From the NCBI GenBank assembly GCA_009746045.1, contig RPFO01000213.1, forward strand, positions 11,742,553-11,806,552: 64,000 nucleotides of DNA. Direction: 5' to 3'. The first letter of the stretch is position 1. Every line of letters begins with the position of its first letter. Below the pieces are notes generated by a model, which saw only the letters and a program-made list of their open reading frames with translations, was not told where the DNA came from and searched no databases. Below are positions 44,216 to 55,021 of this stretch, one piece after another. The position numbers and the translations under genes were made by a program. Origin of the DNA: Mesostigma viride. Lineage: Eukaryota; Streptophyta; Mesostigmatophyceae; Mesostigmatales; Mesostigmataceae.

Positions 44216-46451
44216 ATGGGACGCTTGAGCGTGACATGCAATAATAGTAGCTGCTTTAAGCCGGCCACAAAGAAATGCTCGGCGTGCCAATTCACCCGCT
44301 ACTGCTCCAAGGTGAGTAGCCTGATGGGATGGATCGCGTGACGAAGTGGGGAGGTTGATCGCCTCAATCTCCCCACTGTGTCGCGACACAATGCAACCCT
44401 GCCTGTTCAAGGTTTCTTCGTATGCTGTTCAAGTTGGCTGAGGACCCTGCCTGCTTTCACGCGTCCCCTTTTCCTGCGCCTGCGTCTAAATTACACAGCA
44501 ATGCCTGGCCCTCGATCACTCCATCCACAAGCTTAATTGCAAGGAGATTGTCGCGTGGGAGGAACGAACTTCACGAGACGCGCCCCCTCTCAACCTGTCC
44601 CAAGCCGCGGGTCTCGTCGCATCTGTATCTGCACAACTGGACGGTCAGGATGACCCAGCCGAGGATGACTCCAACGGTTCCCCCCTCGACCGGCTCCAGG
44701 CGGCGACCGGCCTGTCTTTCAAAAACAGAAAGACACTCGGGAAGGCAGGCGCGTGTGAGGTACTGGCATCCGCCCTTGACCGTGCCCTGGCCGCCGGCAA
44801 TTGCTTGACGTCCCACTTGTATGACATCTGCAGCGGCATGGTCGCGCTCACCCACATCGACACCTGTCCCGAGAATGGGGTCACCTTGAGCAAGCTCGGT
44901 TCCATACCCAACGTGACGAGGGTCTTACTGCTGGCGACCGCAGAGGGAGACTGGCCACTGGCGGAGCGCGCCTGCTGCCTCCTGTCCCACCTGGCCCTCC
45001 TCAGGCAGCCGTCGCACTGCCGCCAGTTTGCGGATGTCAGTACCTATGAGGCCGTGGCCGCGTGCCTGGTGGCGGCTGCCAGCTGTCCCAAGAGCATTGA
45101 AGGCTCTACTGCCTCCCAAGGCTTGAACCAACCCCCGACGATTCTCGACCGCACCTCCGCAAGCTATGCGGCCTGCGACGCGGTGCACGACCTCCAATTG
45201 GTGGCCCAGCTGTGCAGGGACCCTGGGTGCCCGAGGCACGGCCACGACCACGAGGACCTCATGCCCGGATGCCAGAACCGCCTGCGCCTGGGCACCATGC
45301 CAGGTCTCCCGGCCGCCCTCGCCGCTTGCCTCCACACCGCGTTCGCCCAGCTGGTGTCATTAGTCACCGGGGACATGCCGGGCCCACTAGCAAACGCAAC
45401 CTTCCGAGGCCTGGACCAAGGCGTGGAGCCAGAGGCGCCCTTACAAGGCCTGGAAATGCCGACAGAGAACTTTCAAGGCCTGGAGTTAGAGGCGCCCTCT
45501 TTGGGCCTAGAAACTGGGGAATGCCAACGCCTGGCTTCGGAGGTCCCTGAAACCGTGGACGCGGAGGCCTCGCTCCGCCAATGCCTACAATCGGATGCCT
45601 TCCGCGGCGCGCTGGCGGATATGGTCAAGGTCTGCCAGGGCATCTACATGGTCATCCAGCCGCGGGGGTACCCGGCCGATGTCGCGCTTGCATTCGGCAC
45701 GCAGCCGCACGTGGCGCGCGATCTGGCCGGCACACTGGCCCTGGCAGGGTCGCCCCACTACCTGGCGGCGCGCCCCGCATGTGACCCGGACTGGCTCCTG
45801 CTCAACCGGGCTTGCAAGCTTATCAGCTCCGTGGTCCATGCGCAGGTGGCGGTCCGAGGGGGGAACGTCCCCCTGGGCTTCCGCGACACGGTTCGCCCCC
45901 TATTGGAGCTGTTAGAGCTGGGCAATCGAGAGAGGCAGCGCTCGCCTCAATTCGACGCGGTGACGACGATGGTGGCACTCGCGGGGGACGCCTGGGTGGC
46001 CGAGGCGATGGTCGAGGAGGGCGTGTGCGAGGCGCTGGTGGAGGCCATGCGCCAAGGGGTGGACCGGCGTGACGTTCTGATCACGCAAAACGCGAGCAAT
46101 GTCGTGCGGATGCTCTCATCTGTCCCGGCCGCCGCGCGCCAGCTGGCGAGCTGTGAGGACACCTGCCAGACCCTGGTCGACGCGCTCTTGATGACCCTCA
46201 TACTCGAGAGGGTGCGTGCAGCCAAGGGTGGGGACATCACCATCCCGCTGCCAGCGCAAGCCTCTGTGGGCTATTCCGTGGCGGCATGGTTGCCCATAAT
46301 GGCGGCCGATCCGCGCTGCAAAACGTTTTTCCTCACGGCGGGCGCGGAGAAGGTGCTGGCGATCGCGTTCCAGGTGGCCATGGCAGCACTGGATGCGCCC
46401 GCCATGGCGCTGCTGTACAATGTTAAGGAGGCCATGCATGGAGGGCTCTGA
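44216..46451 (+). CDS. MYND zinc-finger protein with helical repeat region
   Basis: Exons 44216-44311 and 44499-46451 (TGA), 682 residues. The join at phase 0 restores a full MYND finger: CNNSSC, CSACQFTRYC, then SKQC and HKLNC, with zinc ligands split across the intron exactly between YCSK and QC. MYND domains bind short proline-containing peptides and recruit partners. The remainder is Ala/Leu-rich and predicted helical, resembling armadillo-like repeats (for example ACEVLASALDRALAAG and VCEALVEAMRQGVDRRDVLI). A 70-residue low-complexity segment near the middle repeats FQGLELEAPSLGLE-type units. No SET domain is seen, so a methyltransferase role is unsupported. Family relatives are common in green algae; the specific function is unknown. 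The start is the first in-frame ATG. Confidence 0.85.
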
Positions 46452-47125
46452 GCAGGGGGCGACCGCGCTGCCTGTCAGCCTCCCTGGCGTGACGCTCGCC
46501 GGATGAGCGGAAGTGGTTCTTGGGCTTGAAGGTGATGGGAGCCGGAACGTGACTTGCTTTACTGAGAGGGAGCCCGTCGGCGTTGCCGTGTAGCTTTGCA
46601 AGGCTAGTCTCTCCATCAGTGTACACATGTACCATTGTGGTCGGTGGGTGCGATAGGACCTCAAGCGCGTTGCCAAACATGCACATACTACTATGTGGCC
46701 GATGCTTAACCACAGCGCTGGGCCTCGCGCCTAATCGCATAATGGCTGGGCCACTTGCATCCATCAGTGAAATGGCACTACTAAGCCAAATATTCCCTTG
46801 GCTGCACCAGATCACATGAATGATGGTGGATCAGGTAATTTATAATTTTACTGATGATTTACATAAGAGTGATGCAACCAGTGCAGGCTTGACATCGCTA
46901 GAGTATCCGTACCAAAGGTATCCTGTGAACCCCGTCAAGTACATGGGTAAGGACTCGTTCCTGAAGGTGGATGGAAATGATGGTGATGGGCCGCATGATT
47001 GTGCGTCGCTTTATGAACTTCATCTACACCACATTACTACATCTAGATCGAAATGTGTGAATCATGCACCGCAGTACATGCCATTTCATGCAGTAGAGGA
47101 CAGCTCAGATGAGGATTATATATGG
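46452..47125. other. Spacer downstream of MYND gene
   Basis: Presumed 3' UTR and spacer. Short frames at 46583-46819 and 46820-47149 (plus) lack recognisable domains. Confidence 0.4.
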
Positions 47126-47240
47126 TTGCGATGCAAACGATATTTGTAACTTTTGTGTCATTATTTTTCTAATGAGATTAGCATAGTACTTTGTGGCATG
47201 CCCATGCGCATGCCACGCAAGTACTTACTTACTTACTTAA
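47126..47240 (+). mobile_element. Retroposon 3' end with (ACTT)n tail, copy B
   Basis: Same organisation as 41758-41867. Here the hairpin is perfect: GTGGCATGC, a 6-base loop, GCATGCCAC, followed by AAGTACTTACTTACTTA. Confidence 0.7.
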
Positions 47241-47257
47241 GCACCGCAGAGCGACCT

Positions 47258-47365
47258 AATAATAATAATAATAGTAATAATCATAATTAATTAGTTAATT
47301 AATTAATTAAACTCGTGCTCCCGTTGGGGAGTCACGGAGCACCGAAGTGCTTTTAATCCCTGCAT
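47258..47365 (-). mobile_element. Retroposon 3' end: TGCTCC hairpin with TTAA/TAA tail
   Basis: AATAATAATAGT and TTAATTAATTAA repeats precede ACTCGTGCTCCCGTTGGGGA and GTCACGGAGCACCGAAGTGC, as at 40800-40880. On the minus strand this lies about 360 bases downstream of the ORF1 remnant ending at 47723, so it could be that element's 3' end. Confidence 0.55.
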
Positions 47366-47722
47366 GTGCACAACAGGAACAAAGGGCAGAGACCCCCTTT
47401 CTCCTTCATGCCAGAGGCATGCCACAGCGGCAATCGGACACGCCATAGACGATGGATCCGGCAAAGTGCTGTGGGTGCAATAAGACCCATGTGAGCATAT
47501 CATCAATAACAAGTAGCGTGGGCAAGTAAGCTGATCATAGCCAGGACGTACGTAGCATGCATGGCTGTACAAGGGCTAAGCTGAGGCTATGGCTGGTTGT
47601 GTACCGTGTGTTGGCAGTGCACGTGACTAGGTATGGTGGCACAGCTAGGCAAACATTCTAGGCATGGCTGCCATGGCGGCAGTGACTACCAATGGATACA
47701 AGCTAGGGCTGTTCAAGCTGTT

Positions 47723-49025
47723 CTAGCCCGCAGGGGGCGTCCACAACTTGTGGTTAATCATCGAGCCCCTCCAGTACACCTTGGGCTTCTAAGGGTCCTG
47801 CTTGTGGTGGAAGTATTCCTGTCGCGCGCCGTTCCGATTCGCACGAGTATTGGCTTTACGCGGGGCCGCCACGCGGCCGGCCCGGGGGACGAGGCGAGGC
47901 AGCTATAGGCATTGCGCGTGTGCGAGTTGTTACGCCTTTGGCATTTGGGCCTTACGGGAGCAACGCATGCGCCGTAGTGCGACGCGCAGCACTGGGAGTT
48001 GACAGCGGTACTGACATGCGTCACCAGGAGGTCAGTGCCAACGCTGGCAAGCAGCACGCACTGGCTGCTGGACTACAACACGGACCAAGCTATAGGCTGC
48101 GCCAGCCTGGCAATTATGCTTTATCGTGCAGGCTGAACATGCACGTGCACGCAAGCTGGCGCGTTATTGATCTCGAGAACTGTCCGCTGCAGGTAGATAA
48201 TGTCGTGCAATATTGGCATTGATATTCGGCAGGCTGGCAAGCCACTTTTGTGAATGCGACGAGGCAGCTTTTCTCGTCAGGGCCAGCTAGTTGTCGTACA
48301 TGCTTGGTTGGTGATATAGTTGTTTGGCAAGTCGACACTGGAGTGATCTGCGACAAGGGCATTTTGTCGTCTGGGATTTCTGGCCTACCCAGGTTGTCTA
48401 GTTGATTTTGTCGTCTAAAGAGAAAGTGCTAGATGATATGTTTCATATGCGGAACAGGGAGTCGTTGCAGACAACGACTTAGGATTTTGTGTACTTTTAG
48501 GTCTTGGTGCTGACCAAAGCCGAGTGCCACGGAGTAGCTTTGGTGTAATTGAAGCAGTATGGACGACAAAGCGGTTGTCGTCAGGATCAGATACTGAGCG
48601 TGGATACGAGGTAAGGCTGACGCAAGACTATTGCGTAAGTGTGAGGCATTCATTGGGATAAGTGTGTGTTTCCACCAGGGCGTTGGATGTAGCTCTGTGT
48701 GGATCCTTGAACTCTGTCTTGGTCATGGTGGTGCGTGGCAAGTGTGGCCAGCCCTCCTTTCTTTCATTGAGCCCAGCTATTGCTGAAACAGAGCTGCCAA
48801 GTTAGGTAGAGTATAGAGAAAAGTGGGCAGCACTAGTGGGGTAAGGCTAGCATGTCGCCCATCGATCACCCATGCAGCCATATACCTCATGAGGGCCAAC
48901 GAGGTCGTGGGCTACTGTCAGTGCAGGGAGTTTGGCACGAGTACGCGACATTCCGGCCACAGGTCGCGTCGCTGCTGCTGCTGAGTGGGGGTCAGGTCGT
49001 CGTCCAGCGTCCAGGTGAGGTCGTG
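47723..49025 (-). pseudogene. LINE ORF1 C-terminal remnant split by an insertion
   Basis: On the minus strand 48950-49025 reads LTWTLDDDLTPTQQQQRRDL followed by WPE. The frame resumes at 47819 with YFHHKQDP, a TAG stop, then KPKVYWRGSMINHKLWTPP and a second stop at 47723. Together they match the ORF1 C-terminal module at 52012-52214 and 7620-7809. The 1.13 kb between the halves is a separate insertion. A TAA microsatellite cuts off the upstream side at about 49030. Confidence 0.75.
47820..48949. mobile_element. 1.13-kb insertion with target-site duplication inside LINE ORF1
   Basis: The insertion interrupts the ORF1 remnant. ATTCC is present on both sides (47815-47819 and 48950-48954) but only once in the uninterrupted homologous codons (WPEY). 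The ends are TGTCGCG and CGCGAC(A), a 7-base terminal inverted repeat if the target duplication is taken as TTCC. No transposase frame is visible, so it would be nonautonomous. TTGTCGTC-like words occur in its right half. Confidence 0.65.
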
Positions 49026-49031
49026 CAACCT

Positions 49032-49032
49032 C

Positions 49033-49112
<80 letters not shown>

Positions 49113-49113
49113 G
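49032..49113 (+). repeat. (TAA)n microsatellite
   Basis: About 27 TAA units, directly adjoining the perfect CACGTGAC-type hairpin of the neighbouring SINE-like element, of which it is probably the expanded 3' tail. Confidence 0.9.
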
Positions 49114-49235
49114 CACGTGACTGCGTCACGTGGGTGCCAATACAGAGTAAAGGAACCTTCAACCCTATATACACAGTGAGAAGGAGGGAGGGCGCCCTAG
49201 CTTCTCTCACTGCCGCAAGTGGGCAGGCCACAGAG
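49113..49235 (-). mobile_element. SINE-like dispersed repeat, copy 2, with hairpin and TAA tail
   Basis: Read on the minus strand: a body shared with 20985-21100 (AAGCTAGGGCGCCCTCCCT core), then CACGTGACGCAGTCACGTG (perfect 8-base stem, 49115-49133), then the TTA tail. Parts in this order fit a SINE that borrows a LINE 3' hairpin. No convincing tRNA-like promoter boxes were identified. Confidence 0.6.
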
Positions 49236-49596
49236 CGCTCTCTCCACAGCATGGTGCATGGCAGGCGGGGCGCAACACTGTGGGTGCAATACAACCAGTG
49301 CAATACCATAGGTAGGCTGACGCATAGCTTATGCTACAAAGGTGAGGTGGGCTCAAGACGTCGGCTAATTATAGGCGCAAGCTGATGACCACAAGGTGCC
49401 AGAGCTAATTGAAGGTACTATAACGCTGTGCGCTAATATCATTTCAAGTGCTGTAAAATTCAATTAAATTAAATTATAACATGCCTCCGTGGGGAGGTCA
49501 TGTAGCACATATTCCATGATGGATGGGGTGGAGGAAGCCGCGTAATCGAACTATACTAACGCTAAGCTATCTAGAAAATCCTAACAACACTACTCA

Positions 49597-51960
49597 TCAA
49601 AACGCCTCCTCCGCTTGGGGGGAGGTGGCTTGCCCACAGGGTCGGGCGTGTGCGCCTTGACAATCTTCTTCCACCGCGTCTTGTCCTGCATGCATGACAG
49701 TCCAAAGACGGGAGAGAGAGTGGATGCGGTGCTCAAACTGGGCTGGGACCACTAGGTCGTCCAGCAACATCTGAACGTAGTTCGTGACAGGTTTCCCTAC
49801 CCGGCCGTTTGGGAATGTCCGCGGGGCCAGGCCAGGTCAGAATGTGCCGCCCTGGCTGGCCAAGCCGCTGGGGGCCGGCCAGACCGAGGGTGGTGTCGAC
49901 CTGGCTGGTGCGGGCAAGGTGTCCTACAAATGCTATCCTATGCTGCCTAATCTCGTCCGAAACACGAGGCATGCCATGATATAAAGACTCGGATGACGGA
50001 CGCTCGGAAAAACCTACGTTAAGGACCTGTCGGAGCATCCTGTAAACCGTGCCGTCTAGCCTAGCTGCCAGTTTGGGTGGGAGGGTCCACGCCTCGGCGC
50101 CATACGTGAGCACCGTGAGGACGAGGACCTTGAAGAGCATGCGCTTGCCGGGTGCCTGCCCAGGCCCTTCGAGCGCCAGTAGGGTGTGAGCGAACGGAGC
50201 TTGGCCCAGGCAAGGCCGATGCGGGTGTCCACATCGTCGGCGGTGTCAGGAAGCCAGCTCCCCAACAGCTTGAAGCGGTCGCGGAACGGGACCTCCGTCC
50301 CGTCGAGCAGGGCGCGGCAGCGGTGGTTTACTGGAGGCCCCAATCACCATCGCCTCGGTTTTGACACTAATCTCCAACCCCACCGCCTGCGCCTCCAGGC
50401 CCAGGCAGTCCAGCCAGGTCTGAATGTGCTCGGGGCTCTCGATGAGGGTGGTATCATCTGCATAAATCAGGTCGGCAAGGCGGTAACCAGGTCTAACCCC
50501 GCCGTGCTCTTTCACGTTAAGGATGTCCAAGCCTGGCTCGAACCCCTTTAAAGAGCAGTAAAGCGCGCACGTGCCTGGCGCATGACGTGATCCACGACAA
50601 TAATGAACAGGTATGGGGACAGGACACAACCTTGCCACACCCCGTGGTGAAGGGGGAATGGTGGGGTGGTGCCTTCCGCAGTCCGCACTACTGCCTGTGA
50701 GCCCTCATACAGTCGGCGAATGGCAGCAATAAACGCAGGTGGCACCCGATTTAGAGCTAGGATGGCCCAAAGAGCCTCCCAGAGAACCGTGTCAAAGGCT
50801 TTGATATAGTCAACAAAAATGAAGACCAGCGGCAAACTGTCAGGGGGAAGGAGACGCACCTCCTCCATCAATCGGCGCGCGACAAACACAGCCATGACAG
50901 TGTTACGACCACGACGGAAACCCATCTGAGACTCACCCAGGTGTGGGTCCAGCGCGGCGCGGAGCCTGTGCAGCATCATGCACATGAAGACCTTCAGCGC
51001 GGCGCTCTGGAGGCAGACACCCCGGTAGTTACCGGGGTCAGCAGCAGAGCCCTTCTTGTACAGCATGACGCGGATGGCCGTCTGCCACTCAGCAGGCGGA
51101 GGCTCGTCAGAGAGCATGCAGGACACGGTTGCAGAACGCCAGCAGAAGATCCCTAACCACCAGATCAGGGGTCTTCAGCAGCTCAGCAGAAAGGTGGTCG
51201 GCACCGACTGCCGCATCGTACCGCAGGCGAGCAAGGGCGCCGTCCAATTCCTTCAAAGTGAAGGGGGGGACGACGTCGTCAGTGGCAAGGCAGCCCTCCT
51301 GCAAGGCGGGGACTTGGTAGTCCGCGGCCGAGGAGGGGGGCGCTGGTGGCGGCGGGGGTCCGGCGACCCCGAGGCGGGCGGCCGTCTCGGGGTGAAGCGG
51401 CGGGGGGGGGCGCGAGCCCCACCGGTCAAGGAAACATTGTGGGCCAACCAGCGGTCAAGGCTGACCGGCGCCGTGCCGTCCCCCGTGTGCTCCACCGGGG
51501 TGCGCTGCCGCCGGCCGCCGAGCCGGTCGAGGTGGTACCACATGTCCTTGCCCTGGTTGCGAGCCTGGCAGGCCTTGGCATCCGCGATGCACTGGGCCGC
51601 CTCCGCGTCCTGAGCGTGCTCGTAGGCCTCCACAAGGGCGGCCTCAGTTGAGCAATGGTTTCTGCAGCGGGTCCCGGTTACGCTTGAGGCGGTGCCGGGC
51701 GGCCAAGACCTTGGGGTCCTGGCGGTAGAGCGGGCCGGGGCGGCGGCGGGGCATGACCGGCAGGTGCCGGGCCGCCAGCAACGGGGCACGGGCCGCAAAG
51801 CCCGCAAAAATGGCGGCGTTGGGGGCACCCTTGTCCAGCTCGTCGACGTCCGCCCTGGCGTCCAGGGCCGACAGGTACTCCTGGCGGCACCGGTTCCGCT
51901 CGTGCTCGGCGTCCGTCCAGTCCTCAGGATCTCCCTTGACCGACCAAGTGCTGTAATGCC
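49597..51960 (-). pseudogene. LINE ORF2 reverse transcriptase remnant
   Basis: A pre-domain segment (WYHLDRLGGRRQ) precedes GFRRGRNTVMAVFVARRL, then the A-motif region VFIFVDYIKAFDTVLWEA, then GVWQGCVLSPYLF, and in another frame YADDTTLIES, the catalytic YxDD box. After it comes LTYGAEAWTLPPKLAARLDG, typical of LINE C-terminal regions, and a basic end PPPKRRRRF. At least two frameshifts separate the core motifs, so this copy is dead. Confidence 0.85.
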
Positions 51961-52011
51961 TAAGCTATCCCATAATCGATTGCCCCCATCTAGACAACTA
52001 GCTTGAGTGCT

Positions 52012-52214
52012 CTATCCCGGGGGAGCCCGGGGGGGCTTCCACAGTTTCTTGTTGACATAAAGGTCCCCGCCCCGCCAGTACACTTGGGGCTTATCGGGGT
52101 TGGTCTTGTGGCGGATGTAGTCGGGCCACTGACCGCGGCGTTGCTGCTGCTGGGCTGGCGTCAGTTTGTCGTCAAGTGACCAGGAGGTGTTCACCAGCTT
52201 CTTGCGGCGAGAGA
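52012..52214 (-). pseudogene. LINE ORF1 C-terminal module
   Basis: WSLDDKLTPAQQQQRRGQWP and PQVYWRGGDLYVNKKLWKPP, ending in a stop. It aligns with FTLDDDLTLAQQQRRRELWP and PVYWRGAVIHVDHKPWQAP at 7620-7800. The conserved LDDxLTxAQQQ and VYWRG words define the module; function unknown. Confidence 0.75.
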
Positions 52215-52631
52215 GTTACCGAACTCGGGCTGTGATATCGCTGAAGGTGAGGACCACTGGAGGGGGCCCAGCCTTGGCCCGTGGATGGGGCAGGCGGTAG
52301 GCGCCCTGCAGTGGACATCGCACCTGGCAGCGCCATGCACGCCAAGAGTTTATTCTTCAGCTCATCGAGAAGAGACTCTGGGGTCTCCTTCGGCTGACAG
52401 AGCGACCTGTGGCCGGAGTATCTCCGCTACAAGCATGCAAGAGCCCAAGCTAGAAGCCCGAGCTAGGTGTTAATCTGGAGGGGCGGGGACTTGATAGTCA
52501 ATGTAACCAGCTGTGGAAGCCCCCACGGGCTAGACTAGTCATCATGTAGTCATGCACACCCATGTAATTGGGTACGTGATGCAATCTGGACGCCGTCACA
52601 CCAAGCCATACCAAAATTCATCCATCGGGGT

Positions 52632-52685
52632 TAATGCTCCGTGACTCCCCAACGGGAGCACGAGTTTAATTGACTAACACTGTGC
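52632..52685 (+). mobile_element. Solo retroposon 3' end (TGCTCC hairpin family)
   Basis: TGCTCCGTGACTCCCCAACG followed by GGAGCACGAGTTTAATTGAC is an inverted copy of the 40800-40880 segment, with the TTTAATT tail on the right. Confidence 0.55.
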
Positions 52686-52689
52686 CCAT

Positions 52690-55021
52690 GCCTTGGTGGT
52701 CGTTCAAGCTGACTAGCTACATAACCAGGCATAGTTGTCTCACTTCATACAAATTGAGACATACTTGTATTGAGAAATGCGACTGTTTCTGCACGTACTA
52801 GCTTTATTATTTATTATGGTCTTATAGACAAGTGTATTACCTACCTGCCTTACAGACGCGCACGTGGGTCACCGAGTTCATCCATTCTTTCACAGGCGAT
52901 GCATCCCGTATTTTCCCCCGACATGCTGACTCCCTCCACACCCATCAAAATACACCAGGTGGCCAACCCCGGCCTCCCAACACTGCTATCTTCCAGACAA
53001 AAGATGGTACTATAAATCTAATATGTCAGACTTCAATGTCAGCTCGCAATGACTGACCAACCAGTATTCCGTGAGTTATCAACCCCAGTTGGCTCGTCAC
53101 CATTCCGTGCCGTGAATGTCCTGCCCGTTGCATACAAAAATGCTGCCAGCCCGCACAAAGCTCGAACAGCCAAGATCATCACAAACCACCTCTGCATCAG
53201 CTTCTTTTGCTCCATGGCTATGTAAAAATGGAGTTTCCGCACATGCAGCCGCCGGCGAGGGCCAGAAACAAAAGCGGGAAAAAATAGCTACACCAATCAC
53301 CAGCCACCCTTCCTCAAATGCTATACCAACAACCAGCCGCCCTTCCTTTACCTTGCAGGGTCCGCAAAGCCAGTGCCAATCAAACCGCCACATCCCTGGG
53401 CAACCCTAGGGCAATGGCCGGGCATTGGTCGTCTCCAAACGTCGACAGAGGATCCCCGCACGTTGCGCGCGTGGAGGCCCCATTGTGGTAGGAACACATA
53501 CCCCAGCTGAAAAGCCTATTCTTTTACTAAGACAGTTACTGGTTTAAATGACCCCCAACCCCTTTTGAAGACACCCTTGCCAAGCGATCTACAGCCAGAA
53601 TGTAGTACGATACGATTCTTACAACATGACCAAGCCCTAGTCACCGTGGTCACCGTCCCTGGATGCCCAGCCGGAAGGGCACGCCAGCACCGCCCTCTTC
53701 CTCAAACCCCTGGACATGGAGGGACAGTTGAGTGGCGGCAGCGTGGGTGTTCACCGGCTGCATCTTGGCACGCCGAGCGCCGTGACAGGTGCAATTGTTA
53801 AGTAGGCTCGACAGTCATGCAGAAGTAGGCTGAAATCGGAGGAATCCCCAGCCGACTGCCCGCCCAATGCCCTGCCCAGTGCCTCCATTGTTAGGGAAGA
53901 TGCCTCAAATCGCTCAGCAAGAAATCTCTGCCCGCAAAGGACCCTCGGGGGCCTTGCCACCCATCTCCCCTCGCCCAGGTGCTCGCCAGCTCAGCTTCCG
54001 TCCGGGTGGATTCCCCGCTCGAATGCCGTCATGGGATGTGGGCCATCCGACAACCTAGGGAGGCGGATGCAATTCACACCCCCAGCCGGTGAGGACACCC
54101 AACAATGTCCACAAGAGCGAATGGCGAGCAAACTAGTAAAATCTTCTTGGCCAAGGAGCCACAATCCCAGCTTCTCCATTTCAGTTCCAAGTCCCACATG
54201 TCCCCCCTGGCGCACCACTTTCCCCCCTGGCTGCAGCCCCCCCAGTCGCATACTCTCAAGCCGCAGCGCTCTCGCACCGAGGGCCTCTTCCCGCCCCCTA
54301 ATCACCCATGGAGGGGCCCACGTCCGCCCCGTCAAGCGGGAGGTATAGAAGCTACCAGCTGCTCCATTGCCCAACCCAAAGCAGCCACCTGGATCCTCTG
54401 GCGCCTGAAATACAGTGCCACCGCAAGGCCCTCCTACCTCACACGCCCCAAATAGAGTGCCCGCAAGCTGATCATCCTCCTCAGTGCCCCAAGATACCGC
54501 AGGCAACGATGACTGACCCTCTCATCAGAGGTCGGTCACATGGCTGCCGGTACGTTTGCCGGCATTACTTCGCCCCCCTCGTCTGCCCTGGCTCGAATGC
54601 CAGCAGAAGTCCCCGTGTCTGCCCTGGAAGTCATCACGAACTCCCAAGAAATCGCCAGAACCAGCCGTCCCTCTCATGCCCCCAACACGAGACCCATCGC
54701 CAGAGCAGGCTCCTCCTCATCTGCCAAGGATGAATCGGCAACATAGAGCTGTCACCCGTCCCCATCGTGCGCCCCGCCCAACAGCAGGCATCCTGCCGCG
54801 CCCATCCCCCTGCCGCACACGATCAAAAAGCAATCGCCACTCTGCCGCCTCGCACACGTCAGGTAGAGCAGGCGCCCTCCAAGAGCAGGCCTGTCCCCCT
54901 CCCGTCCCCCTCCAGTGTCAAACGTAGAGCGGTGGTCCTCGCTCGGGCCCTATGTAAAGCAGTCGTCTAAGAGATTGCCTTGTGAGGCGGTAGGCGTGTC
55001 ACCTAGAGCAGGCAGGCGTCC
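52690..55021. other. Spacer without recognised gene
   Basis: About 2.3 kb downstream of the NicO-type gene. Several proline- and serine-rich frames cross it on both strands (for example 53991-54506 and 54308-54733), driven by C-rich composition, with no recognisable domain. Short degenerate repeats of a TAGAGCAGGC-type word recur near 54700-55020. Part is presumably 3' UTR. Confidence 0.4.

Larger units (their letters stand above)
49450..52214 (-). mobile_element. LINE (non-LTR retrotransposon), frameshifted and internally deleted
   Basis: From upstream to downstream on the minus strand: ORF1 C-terminal module (52214-52012); a reverse-transcriptase pre-domain (from about 51960); the reverse-transcriptase core in more than one frame; the C-terminal region; a short 3' UTR; and a terminal hairpin with an AT-rich tail (CATGACCTCCCCACGGAGGCATG, then TTATAATTTAATTTAATTG at 49510-49455). 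The endonuclease domain expected between ORF1 and the reverse transcriptase is missing. The 3' end is the same family found at 8204-8250, 8565-8612, 12876-12940 and 26196-26250. Confidence 0.8.

Noticed and set aside
49985-51126. An active reverse transcriptase gene
   Set aside because: The catalytic boxes fall in different frames and the endonuclease domain is absent, so it is a dead copy.
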